35,915 nt of DNA from Roseivirga sp. UBA6061 (GCA_002427745.1 DIYF01000051.1:1-35915), one strand, 5' to 3'; shown: positions 26,480 to 35,746, numbered from the stretch's first letter. Numbers and translations: made by a program. Notes: generated by a model not told the origin, from the sequence alone.

Positions 26480-27333
26480 TGAAGAGCAAAAAGGAGCTAA
26501 AAAAGAATGTCAACATAGTCCTTATGTTGACTTTATTGCTGGCAATGGCCAGTAGTTGTATCCCCAATGAGAAGGTGATCTACCTTCAGAACAAAGGAGG
26601 AGAAGAAACCCCTGAATACGGGATAGATACCCTGATCCAGCTGAGCAGACAGGACTACCGTCTTCAACCCAATGATATTTTGCTGATTAACTTTTATTCG
26701 GCACAACCTCAGGCTGTAGAGAAATTTTATCCGCTGCTTCTGAGAACTGCGGCTTTGGGAGTTAACCAGGCCGGAGGTAATGGTAACAATGGCCAGCAAA
26801 ACCTCTATTTCACCGGTTACAATGTGGATAAGGATGGTTTTGTTGAAGTAAATGGTCTGGGCAGGGTACAGGCAGCCGGGCTGACCAAAGAAGAGCTGAA
26901 GTACAAGCTGGAAGAGCAAATCAAGGCGGAGCAAGGGGTCAATGACATTCTGGTGAATGTTAAACTCGATGGTATCCGCTATACAATCTTTGGAGAGGTC
27001 AACGGTCCGGGTCCGCAGACACTTCAGCAGTATGAGGCAAACATCATTGAAGCGATAGCTTCCTCAGGTGACCTCACCCTCAATGCCAACAGAGAGCATG
27101 TACAGATTATAAGGCAGTATCCTGACGGTGTAAGGATTCATGAGGTCAATGTGACGGACAGAAAACTCCTCAGTTCGCCTTATTACTTTTTACAACCAAA
27201 TGATATAATTTATGTACCTCCTTTGAAGATCAGAGAGCTGGGTACAGGAGAAACAGGTTTATCTACCTTTTCGTCAATCGTTGGGGTTATATCGGGTACT
27301 GCTCTGATTATAAGTCTCATCAATAATAACTAA
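26479..27333 (+). CDS. Wza-like polysaccharide export outer-membrane lipoprotein
   Basis: 284 aa. A lipoprotein signal with lipobox MASSC (lipidated Cys27) is followed by a polysaccharide export (Poly_export) domain (about 55-165), an SLBB-like beta-grasp region (about 170-250) with TIFGEVNGPGPQ, and a C-terminal hydrophobic helix (about 262-282) that could cross the outer membrane as in Wza. Such proteins form the outer-membrane exit channel and work with a Wzc-type kinase, encoded 7 bp downstream. Its start overlaps the kdsA stop by one base. It is shorter than E. coli Wza and probably has a single SLBB domain, as is common in Bacteroidota. Confidence 0.92.
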   Translation: MKSKKELKKNVNIVLMLTLLLAMASSCIPNEKVIYLQNKGGEETPEYGIDTLIQLSRQDYRLQPNDILLINFYSAQPQAVEKFYPLLLRTAALGVNQAGGNGNNGQQNLYFTGYNVDKDGFVEVNGLGRVQAAGLTKEELKYKLEEQIKAEQGVNDILVNVKLDGIRYTIFGEVNGPGPQTLQQYEANIIEAIASSGDLTLNANREHVQIIRQYPDGVRIHEVNVTDRKLLSSPYYFLQPNDIIYVPPLKIRELGTGETGLSTFSSIVGVISGTALIISLINNN

Positions 27334-27340
27334 GCGAGCT

Positions 27341-29773
27341 ATGGCAGCAGATGAGTTTGATTTTCTGGAACAAGGTTCTTCTAAAAAAGGGCCATCAATA
27401 GATCCGAAGCTGATCTTTTTTAAGATCATCAGACAGTGGCCTACGCTGGTCATTTCGGTGGTGATTGCCCTTGTTGGCGTGTATATCTTTCACCGGTATA
27501 CGGTCGAAAGGTACAGGCTCAGGGCTACCCTCATGATTCCGGATAGTAATACCTCTATCGATGCAGGTTTACTGGATCAATTCTCATTTGATTTTAACGC
27601 CAATTTCCTGAATGAGCTTGAAGTGTTGCGAAGTGAGGCACTTAGTCGTGAGGCCATTCAGTCGCTGGATTTTTATATTGACTATACCACCAAAGGACGG
27701 ATCAAAACCATACAAGAGTACAGGTCTTTGCCTTTTGAGATCAAGCTGGCCCCCGAGCTGGAGCATATATATGAGCAGGAGTTCAAAATATCGTTTACTG
27801 AAAACAACCAGTTCAGGGTTACGCTAGCCAAGAACGAAAATCACGATGAAACAGAAATATTTGAGCCCTATGAGATCGTAGATAAAGAAGGCTTTGGTTT
27901 CTCTGTGGTGTTTAACCGTACGGCTAACCTGGAAGGTGATACCTATTACTTTGTATTGAAGGACGAGGAAGCACTGGTGAATGAATGGAATAAGAAGCTT
28001 TCCGTAACCTTTTTGAGAGAGTTTACTTCGATAGCCGTACTCGAATTATCCAGCGAAAATGCCAAAAAGGGAGCGAACTTTTTGAACACGCTGATGACCG
28101 TTTATCAGTCCCGCGAGTTGGAAAGGAAGAACCTGTCGGCTGAAAAGACAATCGAATATATAGACCGGGAAATGGCTGCTCTGGAAGATACGCTCAGTAT
28201 TTATGCCAGCCAGCTTGATCAGAAAAAGGTAGATAATAATGTGATTGACTTTGGCGTAATCGGAAATACGCTGACAACGGAAATCTCAAAAGCGGAAGGA
28301 GAAAAAATAGCTAATGACAGGGATATCAGGCTGTTGAATGAAAAGCTGGACTTCCTGGCCGACACTTCAAAGCTGGATCAGGTCTTGCTGCCGCTGACTT
28401 TTGAGACCAATACAGAGCTTCAGGCCTTGATTGACCGACTTCAGGTACTTCTGGCAGAGCGTAAAGGACTGCTTGAATCGCTTGCGGAGTTTAACGAGCA
28501 GGTGGTTAGCAGAACACGTGAGATAAACCAGATCACCGTAGCACTGAGAGGAAGTATTGAGTCAATTATCCGGGATCTCGAAGCCCGCAACAGGATCTTG
28601 GAGAGCAAACTTGGAGGCCTCCGGGAGGACTTCAAGAAATATCCTGTGGCTGAGAGGCAGTTCAGTGATATCCAAAGAATTTACGATCTGTACTACAACA
28701 TGCTGTTGTACTTCAGACAGAAAAAGGCAGAAGCAGGTATTGTAAAAGCATCGAATGAAGCCAGTACACAGGTAGTAGATAAGGCTAACGGCAATGTGGG
28801 ACCATTTTATCCCAACAGGCCTGTTAACTATACTATCGGAGCTGGTCTGGGGCTGCTGATACCACTGCTCTTCATTGTGGTAAGGGAAGTACTGAATGAT
28901 AAGATTGCTTTCAGGAAGCAAATTGCAGAACTCACCGACATACCTATTCTGGGAATGATCGGGCACAACAAGCAACCGGGAAACCTGGCTGTTCTTGAAC
29001 GGCCCAAGTCGGTCATGTCAGAATCCTTCAGGGCTATCAGGTCAAACGTAGATTACCTGTCGAAAGGAGAGACGGTGCAAACCATCCTGATCACCTCGAA
29101 TGCTTCTGGTGAGGGTAAGTCTTTCTGCTCGATCAACTTTGCTTCTATCCTGGCCGTGTCAGGGAAGAAAACCGTACTGGTGGGGCTTGACTTAAGAAAA
29201 CCCAAACTCTTCGGTGATTTCGGTTTGTCCAATGACTCGGGTATATCGAACTACCTGGCTGGTTTCGTAGAGAAATCTGATATCGTTCAGAAAACTTCCT
29301 ATGAAAACCTGGATTTGATCTCAGCGGGTCCGGTACCTCCCAACCCTGCCGAACTCATCATCAGCGATAAGCTGAAAAACCTTATTGCTGAGCTTAAAGA
29401 GGAGTATGACTATGTGGTGATAGATACGCCACCACTGGGAGTAGTTTCTGATACTTTCAATATCACCGATATGGCCGATATCAACCTGCTGGTGGTAAGG
29501 CAGAATTATACCGTGAAGCAGGTATTTGAGTTCTTCAATGATATCACAAATAAAGGCCTGGTGAAGAATGTTTCTTTGCTGCTCAATGACTTTAAGGTAA
29601 GTCATGGTTACGGCTACGGTTATGGTTATGGATACGGTTACGGCTATGGCTATGGCTACGGTTATGGTTATGGCTATGGCTACGGTGGTAAATATGGCGG
29701 TGGCTACTATGAAGAAGAGCAGGAAGACGATAAAAACAGAGGGCTCCTTAAACGATTATTCAACCGCAAATAA
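27341..29773 (+). CDS. Wzc-like polysaccharide co-polymerase and tyrosine autokinase with (Gly-Tyr)13 tail
   Basis: 810 aa. A Wzz-type domain is bounded by TM1 (about 34-52) and TM2 (about 496-515), with a long periplasmic coiled-coil region between them (about 260-450). The cytoplasmic BY-kinase domain (about 540-750) has Walker A GEGKS (590-594), Walker A' LVGLDLRKP (about 611-619) and Walker B VVIDTPP (about 691-697). The tail has thirteen consecutive Gly-Tyr pairs (756-781), then KY and YY before an acidic segment; this is the tyrosine cluster that such kinases phosphorylate in trans to control polymer length and export. It follows the Wza-like gene by 7 bp. The perfect GY repeat is longer than the usual scattered tyrosines. 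Confidence 0.94.
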   Translation: MAADEFDFLEQGSSKKGPSIDPKLIFFKIIRQWPTLVISVVIALVGVYIFHRYTVERYRLRATLMIPDSNTSIDAGLLDQFSFDFNANFLNELEVLRSEALSREAIQSLDFYIDYTTKGRIKTIQEYRSLPFEIKLAPELEHIYEQEFKISFTENNQFRVTLAKNENHDETEIFEPYEIVDKEGFGFSVVFNRTANLEGDTYYFVLKDEEALVNEWNKKLSVTFLREFTSIAVLELSSENAKKGANFLNTLMTVYQSRELERKNLSAEKTIEYIDREMAALEDTLSIYASQLDQKKVDNNVIDFGVIGNTLTTEISKAEGEKIANDRDIRLLNEKLDFLADTSKLDQVLLPLTFETNTELQALIDRLQVLLAERKGLLESLAEFNEQVVSRTREINQITVALRGSIESIIRDLEARNRILESKLGGLREDFKKYPVAERQFSDIQRIYDLYYNMLLYFRQKKAEAGIVKASNEASTQVVDKANGNVGPFYPNRPVNYTIGAGLGLLIPLLFIVVREVLNDKIAFRKQIAELTDIPILGMIGHNKQPGNLAVLERPKSVMSESFRAIRSNVDYLSKGETVQTILITSNASGEGKSFCSINFASILAVSGKKTVLVGLDLRKPKLFGDFGLSNDSGISNYLAGFVEKSDIVQKTSYENLDLISAGPVPPNPAELIISDKLKNLIAELKEEYDYVVIDTPPLGVVSDTFNITDMADINLLVVRQNYTVKQVFEFFNDITNKGLVKNVSLLLNDFKVSHGYGYGYGYGYGYGYGYGYGYGYGYGYGGKYGGGYYEEEQEDDKNRGLLKRLFNRK
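29606..29683 (+). repeat. Thirteen tandem GGNTAY hexanucleotides encoding (Gly-Tyr)13
   Basis: Thirteen consecutive 6-base units of GGN-TAY (mostly GGT or GGC with TAT or TAC) encode the kinase tail. Third-position variation between units shows that the array is not freshly slipped, but it remains prone to in-frame gain or loss of units. Confidence 0.95.
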
Positions 29774-29825
29774 AGCATTCTGCAGGTAAAGCTTTTGCAG
29801 CTTTCTGTTGCCTGCTGATATATAA
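29774..29825 (+). other. Short spacer with an imperfect hairpin between kinase and ABC exporter genes
   Basis: 52 bases, the largest gap in the operon. GCAGG (29790-29794) can pair with CCTGC (29812-29816), and AAAGC with GCTTT inside it, giving a bulged hairpin without a T-tract. It could dampen expression or stabilise the upstream message, but this is weak evidence. Confidence 0.3.
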
Positions 29826-31625
29826 ATGGAATTGATCAAAAGCCTTATAAGAAAGAACTTTCAGAGTTTCGTTTTCTTTTATGCGCACCTTCGTTACCGG
29901 GCTTTCGCCATCATTGCGGTAAGTATTTTTGTAGGCTTACTGGATGGTTTTGGGTTGAGTATGTTTCTGCCTCTGTTGCAGATTACAGACAAGGAGACTG
30001 AGTTCAACGAAGAACAGATGGGAAGTATGTCATTTCTCATTGACGGTTTCGAATCGCTCGGCATACCCCTGACTACCTATTCCGCCCTTATTATTATACT
30101 GGTTTTTTTCAGTCTCAAGGGAATTTTCAAGTACCTGGCGGGTTATCTGAGGGCGGTATATCAGCAGTACTTCGTCAGAAAGCTCCGGGTAGACAATGCT
30201 GATGCCCTGGCTAATTTCAGCTATTACTCCTTTGTAAGTGCCGATAGCGGGCGAATCCAAAACACCTTTACCGGTGAGGTAGAGCGTGTTAATGGTGCCT
30301 TTCGGGCATATTTTATGGCCATACAGTCTGCTGTGCTGGTGGCGGTGTATATCAGCATGGCCTTTTTTGTAAATGCCAGATTTGCCTTACTCATTTCAGT
30401 AGGAGGAGCCCTTTCCAATGTGCTGTTCAAGGGACTCTACAGGGCTACAAAACGGGCATCAAGAGCTTATACCACTGAAGCTCACGGATTTCAGGGCCTG
30501 CTGCTTCAGAATGTTTCCAATTTCAAATACCTGAAAGCCACCTCACTTATTTTTCCTTATGTAATTAAGCTGAAAAAACGCATCCGCGAGATTGAGCAGC
30601 TTCAAAGAAGAATGGGGATTCTCAAAGCTTTGATGCAGGCTCTGCGCGAACCGATTACCATGGTCATTGTGGTGAGTGTTATCATCATTCAGATGGAGGT
30701 TTTTGGTGAGAAAATCGGAGCAATCGTATTGAGCTTGTTGCTGTTTTACCGGGCCATGACCTTTCTGCTGGCAGCTCAGAATGAATGGAACTCTTTCCTG
30801 GGGTCAGAGGGCTCTCTGCAGAACATGAAGGAATTTGCAAAGGAACTGAAGGCCGGCAGGGATCAGTATGGAGATGTACCTTTTGAAGGTTTTAAAAGTA
30901 AAATTGAGGTTGATAATCTGAGCTTTAATTACGGTGATACGCCTATCGTAAAAGGGGTCAGTTTTGATATAAAAAGGAATGAAACGGTGGCCTTTATCGG
31001 AGAAAGTGGTTCGGGAAAAACCACCCTTATCAACTTGCTGGCCGGATTGATCAAACCCAGGGATGGCAGAATCCTCTTTGACGGTGTGGCTTCTGATACA
31101 CTGGATGCCAGAACACTGCAAAGCCGTATTGGTTACATCACCCAGGAACCTGTAATTTTCAGTGATACTGTTTTCAACAATGTTACTTTCTGGCAGGAAA
31201 AGACGGAAGAGAACCTGAAGCGTTTTCATAATGCGCTCAAAAAGGCGGCTATTGACTCTTTTGTAGATGATCTTTCTGATAAGGAAGAGACGCTGTTAGG
31301 ACAGAATGGTATTAACCTGAGTGGAGGACAGAAGCAACGTCTGTCCATCGCCAGAGAGCTTTATAAGGATGTTGATTTCCTTATGATGGATGAGGCTACC
31401 TCAGCACTCGATAGTGAGACTGAAAAGGCTATTCAGCAGAATATAGATGACCTGAGAGGTAAGTATACCATCCTCATCATTGCCCACCGCCTGTCTACCA
31501 TCAGAAATGTAGACCGAATCGTACTGCTCAAGAATGGAGAAGTGGAAAGGGCCGGAAGTTTCGAGGAGTTAATGGCTCAATCGGAAGACTTTAAGAAAAT
31601 GGTAACACTGCAGGAGTTTACCTGA
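29826..31625 (+). CDS. MsbA/PglK-like ABC exporter (fused membrane and ATPase domains)
   Basis: 599 aa, the usual half-transporter length. Six hydrophobic helices (about 25-320) precede one nucleotide-binding domain (about 358-598) with Walker A GESGSGKTT (392-400), Q-loop Q440, signature LSGGQ (498-502), Walker B FLMMDEATSALD (518-529) and switch His554. It probably acts as a homodimer in the inner membrane. Within an operon of polysaccharide export and amino-sugar genes, the likely substrate is a lipid-linked oligosaccharide, as for PglK, or a Kdo-containing glycolipid, as for MsbA. Sequence alone does not decide between these. Confidence 0.88.
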   Translation: MELIKSLIRKNFQSFVFFYAHLRYRAFAIIAVSIFVGLLDGFGLSMFLPLLQITDKETEFNEEQMGSMSFLIDGFESLGIPLTTYSALIIILVFFSLKGIFKYLAGYLRAVYQQYFVRKLRVDNADALANFSYYSFVSADSGRIQNTFTGEVERVNGAFRAYFMAIQSAVLVAVYISMAFFVNARFALLISVGGALSNVLFKGLYRATKRASRAYTTEAHGFQGLLLQNVSNFKYLKATSLIFPYVIKLKKRIREIEQLQRRMGILKALMQALREPITMVIVVSVIIIQMEVFGEKIGAIVLSLLLFYRAMTFLLAAQNEWNSFLGSEGSLQNMKEFAKELKAGRDQYGDVPFEGFKSKIEVDNLSFNYGDTPIVKGVSFDIKRNETVAFIGESGSGKTTLINLLAGLIKPRDGRILFDGVASDTLDARTLQSRIGYITQEPVIFSDTVFNNVTFWQEKTEENLKRFHNALKKAAIDSFVDDLSDKEETLLGQNGINLSGGQKQRLSIARELYKDVDFLMMDEATSALDSETEKAIQQNIDDLRGKYTILIIAHRLSTIRNVDRIVLLKNGEVERAGSFEELMAQSEDFKKMVTLQEFT

Positions 31626-31659
31626 AGTAAAATGTGAATATCTTCGGACAACAATCGAG

Positions 31660-32853
31660 ATGAACTTGGAATTGCTAGACCTCATAGGGCGCGATCGCCC
31701 TCTTTTTGATACAGACATTCAGGAATCAGAAAAAGAGCTGAGCCAAAGAGTGAGCCAGTCACGTTTTTTGGTTTTGGGAGGAGCGGGCTCCATAGGTCAG
31801 GCAGTGACCAAAGAGATTTTTAAACGTTCGCCTCAGAAACTTCATGTAGTTGATATTTCTGAAAACAACCTGGTGGAACTGGTGAGAGACCTGAGGTCCT
31901 CATTCGGCTATATTGACGGTGATTTCAGAACCTTCGCGCTGGACATTGGCTCCAGGGAGTACGATGCTTTTATCAGTCAGGACGGAGGTTACGATTATGT
32001 TCTCAACCTGTCGGCATTAAAGCATGTAAGAAGTGAAAAAGACCCCTTTACACTGATGAGAATGATCAATGTAAATGTGTTTAATACAGATAAAACGATT
32101 GGCCAGTCTGTTTCAAAAGGTGTAGGCAAGTACTTCTGCGTCTCTACCGACAAAGCAGCCAATCCGGTGAATATGATGGGCGCCTCCAAACGTGTGATGG
32201 AGCTCTTTCTGATGCGCAGAAGTGCACAGGTTGATATATCGACTGCGCGTTTTGCCAATGTAGCCTTTTCGGACGGTTCTTTGCTGCATGGCTTTAATCA
32301 GCGGCTTGCCAAGAATCAGCCCATAGTAGCCCCTAATGATATAAAAAGGTACTTTGTTACCCCCCAGGAGTCTGGGGAGCTTTGTCTGATGTCCTGTATC
32401 TTTGGTGAGAACCGGGATATCTTCTTCCCGAAGCTCAGTGAGGCACTTCATCTTACTACTTTTTCAAGCATTGCCATAAAGTATCTGAAGCAAAGAGGCC
32501 TTGAGCCCTACCTCTGCGAAAATGAGGACGAGGCCCGGGCAAGAGTCAGGGAGCTGGGAGAGAAAAAGCAATGGCCTTGCTTATTTACCTCAAGTGATAC
32601 CACCGGAGAGAAGGACTTTGAGGAGTTCTTTACTGAAAATGAAACACTGGATATGGATCGTTTTGCTAATCTGGGGATTATCAAAAACGACCTGGCATTT
32701 GACGGAGCAAAGCTTGATTATTTTGAAAACCAGATCAATCTGCTTTTAGAGAAAGGGGCCTGGGAAAAGAAACAACTGGTAGACCTGGTACATGAAATGA
32801 TACCCGGCTTCGGGCATCTTGAAACCGGTAAATACCTGGATAGTAAAATGTAA
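31660..32853 (+). CDS. UDP-N-acetylglucosamine 4,6-dehydratase (soluble PglF/WbpM/LegB-like SDR)
   Basis: 397 aa. It is an extended short-chain dehydrogenase fold with NAD-binding GGAGSIG (40-46), SALKHVRSE (118-126), STDKAANPVNMMGASK (162-177) and RFANV. The usual Tyr-xxx-Lys pair reads Met173-xxx-Lys177, the S-M-K arrangement known from the large WbpM/PglF-type dehydratases, but the N-terminal membrane domain of those proteins is absent. It should convert UDP-GlcNAc to UDP-4-keto-6-deoxy-HexNAc, the substrate for the aminotransferase encoded 37 bp downstream. A C-terminal extension (about 300-397) is characteristic of the short soluble type seen with LegC enzymes. Confidence 0.86.
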   Translation: MNLELLDLIGRDRPLFDTDIQESEKELSQRVSQSRFLVLGGAGSIGQAVTKEIFKRSPQKLHVVDISENNLVELVRDLRSSFGYIDGDFRTFALDIGSREYDAFISQDGGYDYVLNLSALKHVRSEKDPFTLMRMINVNVFNTDKTIGQSVSKGVGKYFCVSTDKAANPVNMMGASKRVMELFLMRRSAQVDISTARFANVAFSDGSLLHGFNQRLAKNQPIVAPNDIKRYFVTPQESGELCLMSCIFGENRDIFFPKLSEALHLTTFSSIAIKYLKQRGLEPYLCENEDEARARVRELGEKKQWPCLFTSSDTTGEKDFEEFFTENETLDMDRFANLGIIKNDLAFDGAKLDYFENQINLLLEKGAWEKKQLVDLVHEMIPGFGHLETGKYLDSKM

Positions 32854-32890
32854 TTCCCGGCCAGGGTCCGGATAACCGCATACTCCTTAT

Positions 32891-34033
32891 ATGTCTTTCG
32901 AGTCCATTATAGCACAAATAAAAACGCTTCATGCTGATCAGGATTTTACGCCTCTGCATGCACCTTGTTTTTCAGGCAATGAGCAGGCGTATTTGGCTGA
33001 TACGATTGAAACAACCTTTGTGTCCTCTGTCGGAGCCTATGTAGACCGTTTTGAGAAAGAAATTGCAACCTATACCCATACCCGGAAAGCCGCAGCTGTG
33101 GCCAATGGCACGGTAGCCCTGCAGGTAGCCCTGCGCCTTGCGGGTGTCACAGAGGGTACGGAAGTCATCACACAGGCACTCACCTTTGTGGCCACTGCCA
33201 ATGCCATAGCCTATAACCATGCCAGCCCCGTCTTCATTGATGTAGATCGGGATACCATGGGCATGTCGCCAGCAGCTTTGTCAGATTTTCTGGAAGCCAA
33301 TAGTGAGCTGAGAGAAGACGGTTGCTATAACCGCTCTACGGGTAAGAAAATAGCAGCCTGCATGCCTATGCACACCTTTGGGTTTATGTGCCGGATTGAT
33401 GAAATTGTAGCTATCTGTGATAAGTGGCAGGTCGCAGTGGTAGAAGATGCAGCCGAAGCACTTGGCAGTACTTATAAAGGACAATCAGCCGGAAGCTTCG
33501 GACTGATGGGGGCTTTCAGCTTTAACGGCAATAAGATCATCACTTCAGGAGGGGGAGGCGCTGTAGTTTCAGCGCAGGAAGGTCTGGCAGAAAGGGCCAA
33601 GTACCTCACTACTACCGCTAAGGTGCCGCATCGCTGGGAATATGTGCATGATGAACTGGGCTATAATTTTAGAATGCCCAATCTGAATGCTGCATTAGCC
33701 TGTGCACAATTAGAAAGAATAGAAGAGATTAAAGAGGCTAAAAGAGTATTGTTGAAAGACTATCAGCAGATTTGCTCTGATGAGTCAGTGTGTCTGAAGC
33801 CTGTTCCGGAAGATACAGACTGGAATCACTGGCTGATTGCCGTTGAGCTGGATCATCTGGAAGAGCGAAACCGGTTTTTGCAGGAGACCAATGATGCCGG
33901 TGTCATGACAAGACCCATATGGAAATTACTTTCCGGCCTGCCTATGTACAAAGATTGTCAAAGAGATGATCTTCAGAACAGTACCTGGCTGGAAGAAAGA
34001 ATAGTGAATATCCCAAGTAGCGTTAAAGTATAA
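32891..34033 (+). CDS. LegC-family (DegT/DnrJ/EryC1) nucleotide-sugar aminotransferase
   Basis: 380 aa, PLP-dependent. The LegC-like start FVSSVGAYVDRFEKEIA (43-59) is followed by NGTVALQVAL (72-81), the PLP-phosphate region VVEDAAEALGS (183-193; D186 contacts the ring nitrogen) and GAFSFNGNKIITSGGGG (207-223), where K215 is the Schiff-base lysine. It should aminate the 4-keto sugar made by the preceding dehydratase, giving UDP-4-amino-4,6-dideoxy-GlcNAc or a related isomer, using glutamate. LegC-type enzymes feed bacillosamine and legionaminic acid routes; no NeuB-like synthase is visible before the window ends. Confidence 0.92.
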   Translation: MSFESIIAQIKTLHADQDFTPLHAPCFSGNEQAYLADTIETTFVSSVGAYVDRFEKEIATYTHTRKAAAVANGTVALQVALRLAGVTEGTEVITQALTFVATANAIAYNHASPVFIDVDRDTMGMSPAALSDFLEANSELREDGCYNRSTGKKIAACMPMHTFGFMCRIDEIVAICDKWQVAVVEDAAEALGSTYKGQSAGSFGLMGAFSFNGNKIITSGGGGAVVSAQEGLAERAKYLTTTAKVPHRWEYVHDELGYNFRMPNLNAALACAQLERIEEIKEAKRVLLKDYQQICSDESVCLKPVPEDTDWNHWLIAVELDHLEERNRFLQETNDAGVMTRPIWKLLSGLPMYKDCQRDDLQNSTWLEERIVNIPSSVKV

Positions 34034-34039
34034 GTATAC

Positions 34040-34948
34040 ATGATGAACAACGACTGGAAGAAGGCCATCCTTGAGGCAACACCACAGCTCAAAGAGTTTG
34101 AATCAACCGGCATTTATACGGCCGAGATGGAAAAAAATCTGGGTATTGAATACCATGATAAAATGGAAACAGGCTCTATTCTGAGAAGCCTGAAGGACCA
34201 GAAATTCCACCTTTCCTATTGGGAGACTCCCTATTACGAAAAAGCCATTAACACATTTATTGATGGTGTGGAAAATGCTGAAGGCAAGATTGCAGCAGAT
34301 ATAGGCTGCGGAGACGGCCGGTTTACAGAACTATTGCTGGACCGTGGTTACAATGTTATAGCCCTTGACTCGCACATTCAGCCCTTATTCGACCTGTCTC
34401 AATACGCTGAAAAAAACGGAATGAGCGACCGGTTGATGGTCATTCACGGCTCAGCAGACAGCCTGCCTATTCCTTCTGACAGCCTTGACGTAGCACTGGC
34501 CATTGGTGTATTTTACTATCTCAATGAGAATTTTGAAAAAGCACTTGGTGAGGCGCATCGCGTATTAAAGCCAGGAGGGATTCTGGTAAACAGTGAGCCG
34601 GATATCGAGGGAGCTACTTTCAAATCTGTAATACTGGATGAAATTGAAGACTTGCTGGAAAACCTGGAACAAAGAAGGTTCAAGGAAGGCAAGGGGAAAA
34701 CGGAATTTAAATTCAGGCTATTTACAAAAGAAGACATGAAGGGACACCTCGATGCCGCAGGCTTTGAGTTCCTGGACTACCATGGTTTATCGCTGCTTCC
34801 TTCTATTCTCCGAATCAAGACCAGTCGGGGTGAATTCTCACTGGAAGAGCTGGAACAGAAAGAAGACCAGGTGAGGAATGTGTTTGATTACTTCGATACC
34901 AATGGCTCTCTTCACAAACATGTAATCTGGAATAGTAGAAAGCGCTGA
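34040..34948 (+). CDS. Class I SAM-dependent methyltransferase
   Basis: 302 aa. A Rossmann methyltransferase core (about 80-215) has motif I DIGCGDGRF (87-95), acidic D110 ending strand beta-2, the VIHGSADSLPIPSDSLDVAL stretch (motifs II-III) and HRVLKPGGILVNSEP. The N-terminal helical part (1-75) and C-terminal region (215-302) are specific to this protein. It probably methylates a hydroxyl, amino or carboxyl group of the sugar made by the neighbouring enzymes; the site is not predictable. It begins 6 bp after the aminotransferase stop and ends 2 bp before the formyltransferase start. Tandem ATGs at 34040 and 34043 leave the start ambiguous by one codon. Confidence 0.85.
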   Translation: MMNNDWKKAILEATPQLKEFESTGIYTAEMEKNLGIEYHDKMETGSILRSLKDQKFHLSYWETPYYEKAINTFIDGVENAEGKIAADIGCGDGRFTELLLDRGYNVIALDSHIQPLFDLSQYAEKNGMSDRLMVIHGSADSLPIPSDSLDVALAIGVFYYLNENFEKALGEAHRVLKPGGILVNSEPDIEGATFKSVILDEIEDLLENLEQRRFKEGKGKTEFKFRLFTKEDMKGHLDAAGFEFLDYHGLSLLPSILRIKTSRGEFSLEELEQKEDQVRNVFDYFDTNGSLHKHVIWNSRKR

Positions 34949-34950
34949 AA

Positions 34951-35739
34951 ATGAGTAAAGTCAAATTCCTTGTCATTGGCGATATTCCGCTGGCTACCAA
35001 AGTATTCAGGGTGCTGCATGCACACCCGAAAGTGGAGGTAACAGCCGTATTGACCCTGGCTAAATCACGACTGTTTGCCAATGATCCCTGGGAGGATAAA
35101 ACCTGTCTTTATGATGAAGCCACCAAACACGGCATTCATATTTTACATAGCCAGCAGGAGGTAGTGGATCACTTCAATGCCGGTGCTTTTGATTTCGGTA
35201 TATCCTGCAGGGCCTCGATTATTTACAAACCACCCTTTCTGAAGCTTTTCAGCAAATACCTGATTAACATGCATGGTGGTATTTTGCCTGCGAGAAGCGG
35301 GCTGCATATTGCCAACCATTGCATCATCGAGGGAGATTCGCAGAGTGGAGGTACGCTGCACATTATCAATGAGGCCATTGACGCGGGAGACCTGTTGGCC
35401 AGGGAGTTTTTTGACCTTGAGTCTACTGATACCTCTTACACGGTATACAAAAAAACTCAGTATGCCCTTTTCAAAGCCTTCAGCAACAATATTGACAGTA
35501 TTGTAGATGAAACCATTGTGGCCACACCTCAGTCGGAATACATTGCCAATGGCGAGAAAAAAGAGTATTTCAACAAAAAGGCTATCGATAAGAAAAAGGA
35601 GATAGATCTTAACACCATCAGCCCTGAGGAGCTAGACAGAAGAGTACGGGGCCTTGATTTTCCCGGGCACGAATCTGCCTATACGGTCATCAATGGCAAC
35701 AAAATATATATGACCACCCAGACTTTCTTCAAAGACTAG
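34951..35739 (+). CDS. Formyltransferase-family protein, probable sugar N-formyltransferase
   Basis: 262 aa. The formyl-transferase fold shows the catalytic N-x-H pair N106 and H108 (INMHGGILPARSG) and D144 (EAIDAGDLL), the set used by 10-formyltetrahydrofolate enzymes such as Met-tRNA formyltransferase and the sugar N-formyltransferases VioF and FdtF. The C-terminal region (about 205-262, RRVRGLDFPGHESAYTVINGNKIYM) resembles the small accessory domain. Two bases separate it from the methyltransferase. With a LegC-type aminotransferase three genes earlier, the likely substrate is the 4-amino group of a dideoxy sugar. It is too short for Met-tRNA formyltransferase and lies among sugar genes. 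Confidence 0.88.
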   Translation: MSKVKFLVIGDIPLATKVFRVLHAHPKVEVTAVLTLAKSRLFANDPWEDKTCLYDEATKHGIHILHSQQEVVDHFNAGAFDFGISCRASIIYKPPFLKLFSKYLINMHGGILPARSGLHIANHCIIEGDSQSGGTLHIINEAIDAGDLLAREFFDLESTDTSYTVYKKTQYALFKAFSNNIDSIVDETIVATPQSEYIANGEKKEYFNKKAIDKKKEIDLNTISPEELDRRVRGLDFPGHESAYTVINGNKIYMTTQTFFKD

Positions 35740-35746
35740 TCATACT

